NCBI GenBank assembly: GCA_934424575.1
Contig: CAKRXU010000020.1
Coordinates: 1 to 47,539, forward strand
Reading direction: 5' to 3'
DNA from: an uncultured Blautia sp.
Lineage (GTDB): Bacteria; Bacillota; Clostridia; Lachnospirales; Lachnospiraceae
Length of the DNA stretch: 47,539 bases
In this document: positions 31,804 through 41,151 of the stretch, in pieces
How the letters are laid out: every line of letters starts with the position of its first letter
Position numbering within the stretch: position 1 is the first letter of the stretch
The notes under the pieces: model-generated
Databases searched by the model: none
What the model was told of the DNA's origin: nothing
Seen by the model: only the letters and a program-made list of their open reading frames with translations
Position numbers and translations under genes: made by a program

Positions 31804-33270
31804 TTGAAAGAAAGAGAAACATTTGGATCAAGACTTGGATTCATCCTGGTTTCAGCAGGATGTGCAGTAGGTCTTGGAAACGTATGGAAATTTCCGTACA
31901 TGACAGGTAAGTACGGCGGTGCCGCTTTTATCCTGATCTATCTTGTCTTTCTCGTACTGCTTGGACTTCCGATCCTTGTAAGCGAATTTGCGGTAGGACG
32001 AAGCAGCAGACTGAGTACGGCAAGAGCATTTCACAAACTGGAGCCGGAAGGTTCTAATTTCCATAAATACAGCTATATGGGAATGATCGGTAACTACATG
32101 CTGATGATGTTTTATACGATGGTTGCAGGATGGATGATGTATTATTGTTATGTTATGGCAACCGGGAAACTGAGCGGAGCTTCTTCCGAAGAAGTGAGCA
32201 GATTTTTCTCAAATCTGATGACATCTACAGGAACGATGACCGGATGGATGATCGCAGCGGTCCTGCTGGCATTTGGTGTATGTTCCCTGGGACTTCAGAA
32301 CGGAATCGAGCGTATCACTAAGATTATGATGATCTGTCTGTTGGCACTGATCGTTGTACTGGCAGTTCACTCCGTAACACTGGATGGAGCAATGGAAGGT
32401 GTGAAATTCTACCTTGTACCGAATCTTGACAATATCCGCGAGGCAGGAATTGGAAATGTAATCTTTGGGGCACTGTCACAGGCATTCTTTACTTTGAGTA
32501 TCGGTATCGGAGCGATGGAGATCTTCGGAAGCTACATGGGTAAGGAACGTACCCTTGCAGGAGAAAGCATCAACATCCTGATCCTGGATACTTTTGTAGC
32601 GCTGATGGCAGGACTTATCATCATTCCTGCATGCTTTGCATTTGGTGTGGAACCTGGTGCCGGTCCGGGACTTGTGTTCATCACTCTGCCAAACGTATTC
32701 AATCAGATGGCGGGTGGAAGACTCTGGGGAGCACTGTTCTTCCTGTTTATGTCCTTTGCGGCACTGTCTACCGTTATCGCGGTATTCGAGAATATCCTGT
32801 CCTTTGCAATGGACCTGTGGGGATGGAAACGTAACAAAGCGGTTCTGTTTAACATCGTCCTGATCATTGTACTTTCCATGCCGGCGATCCTTGGTTTCGG
32901 ACCGTGGTCCGGAATCCAGATCCTCGGTGAGGGAACAAACATCATGGATCTTGAGGACTTTATTATCTCAAATAACATCCTGCCGCTTGGATCAGTGATC
33001 TTCGTGATCTTCTGTACATCTAAGAACGGATGGGGATGGAAGAATTTCCTGAGAGAAGCCAACACAGGAAAAGGAGCGAAATTCCCGGCATTCATCAGAA
33101 ATTACATGCTGTGGGTGATCCCGGTCGTTGTAGCGATCATTTATCTCAAAGGTTACTATGACATGTTCCAGCCAAAGGGAAATGCTTATCTGATCCCATG
33201 GATGATCGTCGGTATTGCCATGCTGGCACTGACAGGATGGATCTCATTCGGACACAGCAAAAAGAAATAA
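31804..33270 (+). CDS. Neurotransmitter:sodium symporter (NSS) family amino-acid transporter
   Basis: A 488-residue NSS transporter with about 12 hydrophobic segments. I choose the TTG at 31804 as start because GGAGGAGG lies eight bases upstream, giving MKERETFGSRLG; an earlier in-frame ATG lies before that site. TM1 is LGFILVSAGCAVGLGNVWKF (about 11-30) with the unwound GLGN, then PYMTGKYGGAAF. FGALSQAFFTLSIGIGAMEI (about 220-239) is the TM6-type substrate/Na+ segment. Compared with the NSS protein at 1.8 kb it is only distantly similar, so the two probably move different amino acids. An aminotransferase follows after 62 bp in the same direction; uptake feeding transamination is inferred. 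Confidence 0.9.
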   Translation: MKERETFGSRLGFILVSAGCAVGLGNVWKFPYMTGKYGGAAFILIYLVFLVLLGLPILVSEFAVGRSSRLSTARAFHKLEPEGSNFHKYSYMGMIGNYMLMMFYTMVAGWMMYYCYVMATGKLSGASSEEVSRFFSNLMTSTGTMTGWMIAAVLLAFGVCSLGLQNGIERITKIMMICLLALIVVLAVHSVTLDGAMEGVKFYLVPNLDNIREAGIGNVIFGALSQAFFTLSIGIGAMEIFGSYMGKERTLAGESINILILDTFVALMAGLIIIPACFAFGVEPGAGPGLVFITLPNVFNQMAGGRLWGALFFLFMSFAALSTVIAVFENILSFAMDLWGWKRNKAVLFNIVLIIVLSMPAILGFGPWSGIQILGEGTNIMDLEDFIISNNILPLGSVIFVIFCTSKNGWGWKNFLREANTGKGAKFPAFIRNYMLWVIPVVVAIIYLKGYYDMFQPKGNAYLIPWMIVGIAMLALTGWISFGHSKKK

Positions 33271-33332
33271 GATACCACGGAACAATCCGTAAGTATCGCA
33301 AACAATAAGAATTAAGAGGAGGCACAAGTATT

Positions 33333-34526
33333 ATGATAGCAGAAAAAATGAAACCTTTCGTACAGAACAATTCAGCAATCCGTATGATGTTCGAAGAAGG
33401 AAACCGTCTCCGGGCAAAGTACGGTGCGGACAAAGTCTATGACTTCAGCCTTGGAAATCCAAGCGTTCCGGCACCGGACTGTGTACGCGAAGCAATCATA
33501 GATCTTGTAAACAATGAAGAACCGACTGTCCTTCATGGATATATGAGTAACGCCGGGTTCGAGGATGTCAGAGAGACGATCGCACAGTCTCTGAACCGTC
33601 GTTTCGAAACTGCTTTTTCTGCACATAATCTGATCATGACTGTTGGTGCTGCCAGTGGCCTGAACGTGATCCTCAAAACGATCCTGAATCCTGGAGAGGA
33701 AGTGATCGTTTTTGCACCGTATTTCCTGGAATATGGTGCATATGTCCGTAACTACGACGGCATGCTTGTGGAAATCTCGCCGAACACAGAGACCTTCCAG
33801 CCGAATCTTAAGGAGCTGGAAGAAAAAATCACAGCCAATACCCGTGCAGTGATCGTAAACACACCGCACAATCCGACAGGTGTCGTTTATTCTGAGGAGA
33901 CGATCCAAGAACTTGCAGCAATCCTTGAGAAAAAACAGCAGGAGTTCGGTTCTGTGATCTACCTGATCTCTGATGAGCCATACAGAGAACTGGCTTATGA
34001 CGGCGTAGAAGTTCCGTATCTGACGAAATACTACAAGAATACGGTTGTAGGATATTCCTACAGTAAATCCCTGTCTCTGCCAGGTGAGCGTATCGGTTAT
34101 CTGGTCATTCCGGATGAGCTGGAAGACAGCGCAACAGTCATCACAGCAGCAGCGATCGCAAACCGTGTACTTGGAAGCGTCAATGCCCCGTCCCTGATGC
34201 AGAAAGTCATCCAGAAATGTGTGGATGCAGAAGTAGATGTAGCTGCTTATGACAGAAACCGTCTGGCGCTTTACAATGGACTCAAAGAATGTGGATTTGA
34301 ATGCATCAAACCGCAGGGAGCTTTTTATCTGTTTGTGAAGTCTCCGATCGCAGATGAGAAACAGTTCTGCGAGGCCGGAAAGAAATACAATATCCTCATG
34401 GTTCCGGGAAGTTCCTTTGCCTGCCCGGGATATGTGAGACTGGCATACTGTGTTTCCTATGAGACGATCCAGAATTCCCTTCCGGAGTTTAAGAAACTGG
34501 CTGCGGAGTATGGACTGGGCAAATAA
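33333..34526 (+). CDS. Pyridoxal-phosphate-dependent aminotransferase (AspB-like)
   Basis: A 397-residue fold-type I aminotransferase. Readable motifs are YDFSLGNPSVPAPD (about 36-49), TVGAASGLNVILKTIL (about 103-118), the Asn-Pro pair VNTPHNPTGVVYSEE (about 174-188), LISDEPYRELAYDG (about 208-221, with the PLP-ring Asp) and the Schiff-base Lys in YSYSKSLSLPGERIGYL (about 240-256); the substrate Arg lies near YVRLAYCVS at the C-terminal end. It resembles aspartate/tyrosine-type aminotransferases, with substrate unassigned. Ribosome site AGAGGAGG. It follows the NSS transporter in a likely operon and differs clearly from the aminotransferase at 17.2 kb. Confidence 0.88.
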   Translation: MIAEKMKPFVQNNSAIRMMFEEGNRLRAKYGADKVYDFSLGNPSVPAPDCVREAIIDLVNNEEPTVLHGYMSNAGFEDVRETIAQSLNRRFETAFSAHNLIMTVGAASGLNVILKTILNPGEEVIVFAPYFLEYGAYVRNYDGMLVEISPNTETFQPNLKELEEKITANTRAVIVNTPHNPTGVVYSEETIQELAAILEKKQQEFGSVIYLISDEPYRELAYDGVEVPYLTKYYKNTVVGYSYSKSLSLPGERIGYLVIPDELEDSATVITAAAIANRVLGSVNAPSLMQKVIQKCVDAEVDVAAYDRNRLALYNGLKECGFECIKPQGAFYLFVKSPIADEKQFCEAGKKYNILMVPGSSFACPGYVRLAYCVSYETIQNSLPEFKKLAAEYGLGK

Positions 34527-34608
34527 TCCACATGAAACAACAAAAGAATGACAAAAAAATAACAATATAAAACACTATTTATACAGGATTTTAGATAAAA
34601 CCACAAAA

Positions 34609-34650
34609 ACAGGAGCCCCTCTTGTAGAAATACAAGGCAGAGGCTCCTGT
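34609..34650. terminator. Bidirectional terminator between convergent genes
   Basis: ACAGGAGCC and CTTGTA arms pair with TACAAG and GGCTCCTGT around a GAAA loop. On the minus strand the tail is GTTTTTGTGGTTTT, which fits the alarmone synthetase gene. Confidence 0.88.
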
Positions 34651-34671
34651 CTACGTTTACATGGCATTATA

Positions 34672-35373
34672 TCAGATCTTATCAATTTTCTTGCGGATCG
34701 CCAGCATCTTCTGATCGAGCTGGCTGATCATAGAGGCACATTGCTGCAGTTCCTCATTGATAACGGCAGCCTGCCGCTGGCCTCTCTTATAACGGAGCTG
34801 GTGGTCGAGGTTTGCCCAGTAATCCATTGCAGCCGTCCGGAGCTGAAGCTCCAGTTTGACCCATTGATCCTCATTCTGGAATGGAATTGCGATCTCCAGG
34901 ATCAGATGCAGGCTCTGATAGCCGGATTTCTTGGGCTGCTTGATATAGTCCTTGATCTTGATGATGCGGATGTCCTGCTGTTTCTGGATCAGGTCAGCCA
35001 CCTTGTAGATATCGTCCACATAAGCGCACACAGCACGGACCCCGATCAGGTCGTTGATCTTCTCCACTGCCTGCGCGAAATTCATATCGAGGCCTTTTTT
35101 CTGCATTTTCTTGCAGACACTGTCGTAGCTCTTGAGTCGTCCGGTCTTCATCTGTATGTAGTTTCGTCCGGTCTTCATCAGCAGAAAAGTGTTGATGATA
35201 TCGATCTTGGTCATCATAAGATTGATGGCACATTGTCCCTGGATGCTGAACTCGCTGTCGGTCAGCATATTCTTTAATAGTTCTTTCTTTTTCAATTTCT
35301 GTCTTTCTTCCTCTAATTGTATCAGTGTGAATGTTTCTGGTTCTGTTACCCGTATTGCATTACCGCTTCCCAT
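34672..35373 (-). CDS. Small alarmone synthetase, RelQ-like (GTP pyrophosphokinase)
   Basis: A 233-residue single-domain (p)ppGpp synthetase without the hydrolase, TGS or ACT domains of long RSH proteins. The N-terminal 65 residues are charged and helical. The synthetase core has the substrate helix GRLKSYDSVCKKMQKKG (about 78-94), DLIGVRAVCAYVDDIYKVAD (about 107-126) with the Mg-binding Asp, and KKSGYQSLHLILEI (about 148-161). LELQLRTAAMDYWANLDHQL (about 173-192) is a RelQ-type segment. It transfers pyrophosphate from ATP to GDP or GTP in stress. The end of the family's C-terminal helix is present. It is monocistronic. Confidence 0.87.
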   Translation of the reverse strand: MGSGNAIRVTEPETFTLIQLEEERQKLKKKELLKNMLTDSEFSIQGQCAINLMMTKIDIINTFLLMKTGRNYIQMKTGRLKSYDSVCKKMQKKGLDMNFAQAVEKINDLIGVRAVCAYVDDIYKVADLIQKQQDIRIIKIKDYIKQPKKSGYQSLHLILEIAIPFQNEDQWVKLELQLRTAAMDYWANLDHQLRYKRGQRQAAVINEELQQCASMISQLDQKMLAIRKKIDKI

Positions 35374-35732
35374 TAGAATACTCCTTCAATAATAAATCTG
35401 TAGATTGATCGTGTTAAAAGAAAGTAAAACAGAAGGGAATCGCAGAACAGGGAATAGTTCTGTGTCATCTCTTATCCTCTAATCTATGCAGGATAAAATA
35501 GGAATATGACAATATATTCTGGTGTATTATTCCATTATATACAAAATAACTAATTTGTACAGAGAAAAACAAAGAAAACTTATATAAAATACCATATAAA
35601 AATAAATTGCAAAATAAGTAACCATAAAATATAATAAATACATACAAAAATGCCCCGGGTATAGTTGTGTAAATTGCATAAAAAGAATAAATAAAAAGGG
35701 ATTTAGTGGATTTTTTAGGTGGTTAAAATATA
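35374..35732. other. AT-rich intergenic region
   Basis: Very AT-rich spacer upstream of the adhE promoter. Two minus-strand frames of 60-70 codons occur here but have no ribosome site and low-complexity Phe/Tyr/Leu translations, so I do not call them genes. No convincing RNA fold comparable with the 28 kb region was found. Confidence 0.45.
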
Positions 35733-35761
35733 TTGACAAATGATTAACAATCTAATATAAT
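35733..35761 (+). promoter_or_regulatory. Consensus promoter of adhE
   Basis: Perfect TTGACA (35733-35738), a 17-base spacer and perfect TATAAT (35756-35761). A TTAACAA half-site lies in the spacer (about 35744-35750). The untranslated leader would be about 110 bases. Confidence 0.88.
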
Positions 35762-35793
35762 AGCCTCATCAGCAAGATTGATAAATAATTAAC

Positions 35794-35807
35794 GTTAATT
35801 CATTAAC
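35794..35807 (+). promoter_or_regulatory. Rex-like operator in the adhE leader
   Basis: GTTAA-TTCA-TTAAC (35794-35807) matches the core of the Rex site TTGTTAANNNNTTAACAA. It lies just downstream of the predicted start, so a bound Rex would block transcription. Rex is released by high NADH, which would turn on ethanol formation; this logic is known for clostridial adhE genes and inferred here. Confidence 0.6.
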
Positions 35808-35880
35808 ACATACAACCATCAAACACACTACTAAAACCAGAAAGAATCAAATCACAAGAGGAAAACAGGAGGATTCAGAA

Positions 35881-38490
35881 ATGGCAAAGAAAGAAACCCA
35901 CATCCCGGCAATTATCGACACTCCAGAGGCACTTGAAGCCAAGATCGCTGCGATGAAAGAAGCTCAGAAAATTTTTGCTACCTATACTCAGGAGCAGGTA
36001 GACAAGATCTTCAAAGCAGCCGCAACAGCAGCAGACAAAGCCCGTATCCCGCTTGCAAAAGCAGCCGTTGAAGAAACAGGAATGGGTATCGTAGAAGATA
36101 AAGTCATCAAGAACCATTATGCAGCAGAGTACATCTACAATGCATACAAAAACACTAAGACCTGTGGTGTACTGGAAGAAGATCCGGTTTATGGAATCAA
36201 GAAAATTGCAGAGCCGATCGGTCTGATCGCAGCAGTTATCCCGACAACAAACCCGACTTCCACAGCAATCTTCAAAACCCTGATCGCTCTGAAGACAAGA
36301 AACGCAATCATCATCAGCCCACATCCACGTGCAAAAGGAAGCACTATCGAAGCTGCCAAAGTTGTTCTTGAAGCAGCAGTAAAAGCAGGTGCTCCGGAAG
36401 GAATCATTGGCTGGATCGATGTACCAAGCCTTGAGCTTACAAACCTCGTAATGAAAGAAGCTGACATCATTCTTGCAACAGGTGGTCCTGGAATGGTTAA
36501 AGCAGCATACTCCTCCGGAAAACCGGCACTTGGTGTTGGAGCCGGAAATACACCGGTTATCATCGACGACACAGCAGATGTCCGTCTTGCAGTAAACTCC
36601 ATCATCCATTCCAAAACATTTGATAATGGTATGATCTGTGCTTCTGAGCAGTCCGTAACTGTTCTTGAAGGCATTTACAAAGCAGTAAAAGAAGAGTTCC
36701 AGTACAGAGGATGCTACTTCCTTAAGAAAGACGAGATCGAAAAAGTAAGAAAAACAATCCTGATCAACGGCGCACTGAACGCCAAGATCGTTGGACAGAA
36801 AGCAGCTACCATCGCTGAAATGGCAGGAGTTACTGTTCCGGCAGAAACCAAGATCCTGATCGGTGAAGTAGAATCTGTAGATATCAGCGAAGAGTTCGCA
36901 CACGAGAAACTTTCTCCTGTACTTGCAATGTACAAGGCAAAAACATTCGACGAAGCTATCGCAAAAGCAGAACAGCTGGTAGCTGACGGTGGATATGGAC
37001 ATACATCTTCTCTGTACATCAACGTAAATGAGAAAGAAAAGATGGCAAAACATGCAGCAGCAATGAAGACCTGCCGTATCCTGATCAACACTCCATCTTC
37101 CCAGGGTGGTATCGGAGATCTCTACAACTTCAAACTCGCTCCGTCTCTGACACTTGGATGCGGTTCCTGGGGTGGAAACTCTGTATCTGAAAACGTTGGT
37201 GTTAAACACCTGATCAATATCAAGACTGTTGCTGAGAGGAGAGAGAACATGCTCTGGATGAGAACCCCGGAAAAAGTTTACTTCAAAAAAGGCTGCCTGC
37301 CGGTTGCTCTTGATGAGCTGAAAAACGTAATGGGCAAAAAACGCTGCTTCATCGTAACTGACTCCTTCCTTTATAAGAATGGATACACCAAGAAGATCGA
37401 AGACAAACTTGACGAAATGGGAATCGTTCATACATGCTTCTCTGATGTAGAACCAGATCCGTCCCTCGCTTCTGCAAGAGCAGGTGCTGCAGCAATGCGT
37501 GCATTCGAACCGGACTGCATCATCGCAATGGGTGGTGGATCCGCAATGGATGCTGGTAAGATCATGTGGGTTCTCTACGAAAACCCGGATGCAGACTTCG
37601 ATGATATGGCAATGGACTTCATGGATATCCGTAAGAGAATCTACACATTCCCGAAAATGGGCAAAAAAGCTTACTTCATCGCCGTACCTACATCTTCCGG
37701 TACAGGTTCTGAGGTAACACCTTTCGCCATCATCACAGACAAAGAAACAGGAATCAAATGGCCTCTGGCTGACTACGAACTGTTACCGGATATGGCGATC
37801 GTAGATACAGACAACATGATGAGCGCACCAAAAGGACTGACAAGTGCTTCCGGTATCGATGTTATGACACATGCTCTTGAAGCATATGTATCCATGATGG
37901 CTTCTGACTACACAGACGGTCTTGCACTCCGTGCGATCAAACTGGTATTTGATTATCTGCCAAGAGCATACAGAAACGGAAACGATGTAGAGGCAAGAGA
38001 TCATATGGCAAACGCTTCCTGCATGGCTGGTATGGCATTCGCAAATGCATTCCTCGGAGTAAACCACTCCCTGGCTCACAAACTGGGTGCTTTCCATCAT
38101 ATCCCGCACGGTATCGCAAACGCTCTGGTACTTACAGATGTTATGCGTTACAATGCAGCAGAAGTTCCGACTAAGATGGGTACTTTCCCGCAGTATCAGT
38201 ATCCGAAGACACTGGCTCGCTACGCAGAGGTTGGCCGTTTCGTAGGACTGACAGGAAAAGACGACAAAGAAGTATTTGAGAAACTTCTGGAGAAACTCGA
38301 AGAACTCAAGAAGATCATCGAGATCAAACCAACCATCAAAGATTACGGCGTAGATGAGAAATACTTCCTTGAGACTCTTGATGAGATGAGCGAGCAGGCA
38401 TTCAACGACCAGTGTACTGGTGCAAACCCGAGATACCCACTCATCGCAGAACTCAAAGAGATCTACCTGAAAGCATATTATGGTAAATAA
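35881..38490 (+). CDS. adhE: Bifunctional acetaldehyde-CoA/alcohol dehydrogenase
   Basis: An 869-residue fusion, the usual AdhE size. The N-terminal aldehyde dehydrogenase domain (about 1-445) has IGLIAAVIPTTNPTSTAIFK (about 112-131), GGPGMVKAAYSSGKPALGVG (about 201-220) and the thiolate Cys in GMICASEQSV (about 250-259). After the linker, the iron-dependent alcohol dehydrogenase domain (about 455-869) has IAMGGGSAMDAGKIMW (about 543-558), AVPTSSGTGSEVTPFAIITD (about 601-620), HALEAYVS and the metal-binding VNHSLAHKLGAFHHIPHGIA (about 722-741). It converts acetyl-CoA to ethanol and reoxidises two NADH; AdhE forms spirosomes. Ribosome site ACAGGAGG. Strong promoter, Rex-like site and own terminator mark it as a highly expressed, redox-controlled single-gene unit. 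Confidence 0.97.
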   Translation: MAKKETHIPAIIDTPEALEAKIAAMKEAQKIFATYTQEQVDKIFKAAATAADKARIPLAKAAVEETGMGIVEDKVIKNHYAAEYIYNAYKNTKTCGVLEEDPVYGIKKIAEPIGLIAAVIPTTNPTSTAIFKTLIALKTRNAIIISPHPRAKGSTIEAAKVVLEAAVKAGAPEGIIGWIDVPSLELTNLVMKEADIILATGGPGMVKAAYSSGKPALGVGAGNTPVIIDDTADVRLAVNSIIHSKTFDNGMICASEQSVTVLEGIYKAVKEEFQYRGCYFLKKDEIEKVRKTILINGALNAKIVGQKAATIAEMAGVTVPAETKILIGEVESVDISEEFAHEKLSPVLAMYKAKTFDEAIAKAEQLVADGGYGHTSSLYINVNEKEKMAKHAAAMKTCRILINTPSSQGGIGDLYNFKLAPSLTLGCGSWGGNSVSENVGVKHLINIKTVAERRENMLWMRTPEKVYFKKGCLPVALDELKNVMGKKRCFIVTDSFLYKNGYTKKIEDKLDEMGIVHTCFSDVEPDPSLASARAGAAAMRAFEPDCIIAMGGGSAMDAGKIMWVLYENPDADFDDMAMDFMDIRKRIYTFPKMGKKAYFIAVPTSSGTGSEVTPFAIITDKETGIKWPLADYELLPDMAIVDTDNMMSAPKGLTSASGIDVMTHALEAYVSMMASDYTDGLALRAIKLVFDYLPRAYRNGNDVEARDHMANASCMAGMAFANAFLGVNHSLAHKLGAFHHIPHGIANALVLTDVMRYNAAEVPTKMGTFPQYQYPKTLARYAEVGRFVGLTGKDDKEVFEKLLEKLEELKKIIEIKPTIKDYGVDEKYFLETLDEMSEQAFNDQCTGANPRYPLIAELKEIYLKAYYGK

Positions 38491-38527
38491 TTAAAACAAT
38501 TTTCTTCCATAAAATATAAATAATATA

Positions 38528-38582
38528 AGCGGCGATTGCCCCGGCATTACAGGAACGTAGTGCCGGGGCAGTTGCTTTTATA
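38528..38582 (+). terminator. Terminator of adhE
   Basis: Perfect 10-bp stem TGCCCCGGCA (38537-38546) / TGCCGGGGCA (38561-38570), extended by AGC/GCT, then TTTTAT. Confidence 0.9.
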
Positions 38583-38643
38583 GGGTAACAGGATAGTTAT
38601 TGTGAACGGAGTGAATAATGACACAAAATTAAGAATATGTGTG

Positions 38644-38672
38644 TTGAAAAGAAAGAATACCAATGTTACAAT
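38644..38672 (+). promoter_or_regulatory. Promoter of the AI-2E family gene
   Basis: TTGAAA (38644-38649), a 17-base spacer and TACAAT (38667-38672), 90 bp before the TTG start. Confidence 0.6.
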
Positions 38673-38761
38673 AAACACCAACAACCATGGTAAAATAAAA
38701 CAAAAATCACATACATCTTATGTGAAACAAAGGAAGCATTTCGCTTCAGGGGGCATGATTA

Positions 38762-40069
38762 TTGAAACAGAATGAAAACACAAAATACGTGAAACTTGGA
38801 ATCACAGGTGCGGCAGTCCTGGCGTTTGGATTTGCGATCGCATATATCCTGAACCAGAGCCAGAATATTGCGGCAGGAATCCGAGGAGTCTTTAATATCC
38901 TGAAACCTTTCCTGTATGGTGCACTGATCGCATATATTCTCGCACCGATGTGCAACCGGATGGATGCCAGATTCCTCAAATGGTTTCCAAATGCAACTGA
39001 AAAACAGAAAAAAGGAATGAAGTTCCTTTCTATTGCAATAGCGATCATATGTGCGGTAACGATCGTAGTACTGCTGATTCTGCTGATCTTACCACAGGTC
39101 TGGAACAGTACGATCAAGATCATCCGTATCCTTCCATCCAGACTTGCGTACTGCAACCGCATGATAGACCAGATCCTTACAGATCAGCCGCAGCTGCAGG
39201 CATATTTCAATCATTTTGCATCTCAGATCGAGAGCGGGCTGAATGATATCCTGAATGCCAACTCCAGTATGATGCAGACGATCCAGGGTATTCTCAATAA
39301 CATTACAGTACAGCTGATCGAAGTTTTAAGCGTATTCAAGAACATGTTCCTTGGATTTTTGATTGCAGTATATCTCCTTGCCAGCCGTAAATTGTTCGGT
39401 GCACAGGCGAAACTTCTTCTGTATGGTATCTTCCCGAACAAATGGGCGAAGCTCATCGAGGAAGAAGTCCGTTATACGGACAAGATGTTCAACGGATTTT
39501 TTGTTGGCAAGATCATTGACTCTGCGATCATCGGTGTGATCTGCTTTGTGGGTACGACACTGATGGGCTTTGAGTCTGCCGCATTTATCAGCGTTGTAAT
39601 CGGTGTGACCAACATTATACCATTTTTCGGACCTTTTATCGGTGCGATCCCATGTGCATTGCTGCTTCTTCTGGACAATCCGTGGCATGCATTGTATTTC
39701 CTGATCTTTATCGTGGTTCTTCAGCAGGTGGACGGAAATATCATCGGACCGAAGATCCTTGGAAATACAACAGGCGTTTCCAGTTTCTGGGTACTGTTTT
39801 CCATTCTGTTGTTTGGCGGATTATGGGGAATCGTGGGAATGGTCATTGCAGTTCCTCTTTTTGGAGTTATTTATGATATCATCCGGAAATTGACAAACAG
39901 AGGACTCCAGAAGAATCACAGACAGGACATGCGGGAAGAATATGACGATAATTTCCACAAGCCGGAACCACCGAAGGAAAAACATTCTGAACCGAAACTT
40001 TCCAAAGAGAAACTTCTTGAAACGAAAGTTCAGCTTTTGAAGAAAAAAACTGTAAATAAAGGAAAATAA
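38762..40069 (+). CDS. AI-2E family transporter
   Basis: A 435-residue membrane protein of the AI-2E (YdiK/TqsA) family, with about eight hydrophobic helices and a long amphipathic middle region. Typical segments are FNILKPFLYGALIAYILAPM (about 43-62), IGVTNIIPFFGPFIGAIPCA (about 280-299) and VDGNIIGPKILGNTTGVSSF (about 325-344), the last being the family's most conserved block. The final 65 residues are Lys/Glu/Pro-rich and cytoplasmic. Despite the name, characterised members include Na+/H+ antiporters, so export of autoinducer 2 is not implied. The start is a TTG eight bases after AGGGGG; a nearby ATG is out of frame. Adenosine deaminase follows after two bases. Confidence 0.85.
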   Translation: MKQNENTKYVKLGITGAAVLAFGFAIAYILNQSQNIAAGIRGVFNILKPFLYGALIAYILAPMCNRMDARFLKWFPNATEKQKKGMKFLSIAIAIICAVTIVVLLILLILPQVWNSTIKIIRILPSRLAYCNRMIDQILTDQPQLQAYFNHFASQIESGLNDILNANSSMMQTIQGILNNITVQLIEVLSVFKNMFLGFLIAVYLLASRKLFGAQAKLLLYGIFPNKWAKLIEEEVRYTDKMFNGFFVGKIIDSAIIGVICFVGTTLMGFESAAFISVVIGVTNIIPFFGPFIGAIPCALLLLLDNPWHALYFLIFIVVLQQVDGNIIGPKILGNTTGVSSFWVLFSILLFGGLWGIVGMVIAVPLFGVIYDIIRKLTNRGLQKNHRQDMREEYDDNFHKPEPPKEKHSEPKLSKEKLLETKVQLLKKKTVNKGK

Positions 40070-40071
40070 AA

Positions 40072-41049
40072 ATGACAAAAGAAGAACTGAAACAACTGCC
40101 AAAGATTGAGCTGCACTGTCATCTGGACGGCTCTCTGAGCAGAGAATTTATACAAAAAAGACTTGGAAGACCAGTCAGTCAGGAAGAACTTACCGTTTCT
40201 GATGACTGTACAAGTCTTGCGGAATATCTTGAGAAATTTGACCTCCCGGGCCGATGCCTCATGGACGAACAGGGACTTGCGGAAGCCGGTTATGATGTAC
40301 TTCGCAGCATGAGCCAGGAAAATGTCTGCTATGCAGAGATCCGTTTTGCCCCGCTGTTCTCAGAGACAGAGGATATGAACTGCAGCAAAGTGATCGAAGC
40401 ACTTCTTCGCGGACTGGAACGTGGCAGGAAAGATTTCGGAGTAGAGTACGGGGTGCTCACCTGCGCGATGCGTCATCACAGCGAGGAAGAGAATTACCGC
40501 ATGCTCAAGGCTGCAAGAGAATATTTTGGCTCCGGTGTATGTGGGGCAGACCTTGCTGGAGCAGAGGCAGCGTATCCGATGGCAGAGTTCATGGAACTGT
40601 TTACAAAAGTGGGGAAATTGGGGATACCTTTTACGCTTCACGCAGGAGAATGTGGAAATCCTCAGAATATCATAGATTCTGTGCAGGTTGGAGCAAAGAG
40701 GATCGGACATGGCATCGCCATGCGCGGACATAAAGAACTTCAGAAAGAACTTGCAGAGAAAAACATCGGAATCGAAGTGTGCCCGATCAGCAATCTCCAG
40801 ACAAAAGCAGTCAACAGCACCGCAGAATATCCGCTCCGGGAGTTTCTGGATGCAGGACTGAAAGTATCGATCAATACGGACAATCGGACAGTCAGTAACA
40901 CAAATCTGACAAAAGAACTGGATTTCGTCCAGAGAACCTATGGGATCCAGGATGAAGAAATCCCGCTCCTGATGAAGAATGCAGTAGATACAGCTTTTGC
41001 TGCAGATGAGGTGAAAGCAGCATTATATCGAAAACTGGGAATCAAGTAA
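40072..41049 (+). CDS. add: Adenosine deaminase
   Basis: A 325-residue TIM-barrel metallohydrolase. Zinc ligands are His15 and His17 in IELHCHLDGSL, with the third in TLHAGECGNP (about 185-194), and an Asp in INTDNRTVSNTNL (about 264-276). The proton-shuttle Glu is in HAGE, and RIGHGIAM (about 208-215) supplies another His. It deaminates adenosine or deoxyadenosine to inosine in purine salvage. The NTDN spelling differs from the commoner NTDDP but keeps the metal Asp. The start lies two bases after the AI-2E stop, so the two are in one operon. The pair ends at a strong terminator. Confidence 0.9.
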   Translation: MTKEELKQLPKIELHCHLDGSLSREFIQKRLGRPVSQEELTVSDDCTSLAEYLEKFDLPGRCLMDEQGLAEAGYDVLRSMSQENVCYAEIRFAPLFSETEDMNCSKVIEALLRGLERGRKDFGVEYGVLTCAMRHHSEEENYRMLKAAREYFGSGVCGADLAGAEAAYPMAEFMELFTKVGKLGIPFTLHAGECGNPQNIIDSVQVGAKRIGHGIAMRGHKELQKELAEKNIGIEVCPISNLQTKAVNSTAEYPLREFLDAGLKVSINTDNRTVSNTNLTKELDFVQRTYGIQDEEIPLLMKNAVDTAFAADEVKAALYRKLGIK

Positions 41050-41094
41050 ATTCCAGGTGTGATCGCCGATGATCGCAACGATCTTTACAAAATA

Positions 41095-41140
41095 AAATCG
41101 CCCTGAGCCGTTATTATTACGGCTCAGGGCGATTCTTTTA
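41095..41140. terminator. Bidirectional terminator between add and typA
   Basis: A 15-bp stem AATCGCCCTGAGCCG / CGGCTCAGGGCGATT with a TTATTATTA loop; T-rich on plus (CTTTTATTT) and TTTTATTTTG on minus. Confidence 0.92.
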
Positions 41141-41151
41141 TTTACTGTTAA

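Noticed and set aside
35465..35739. Minus-strand frames of 60-70 codons upstream of adhE
   Set aside because: Translations are Phe/Tyr/Leu/Ile-rich low-complexity strings from AT-rich DNA, with no ribosome site, and they overlap each other in different frames.
35875..37431. A 518-codon minus-strand frame antisense to adhE
   Set aside because: Cys/Phe/Ser-rich translation typical of an antisense shadow; AdhE on the plus strand is complete.
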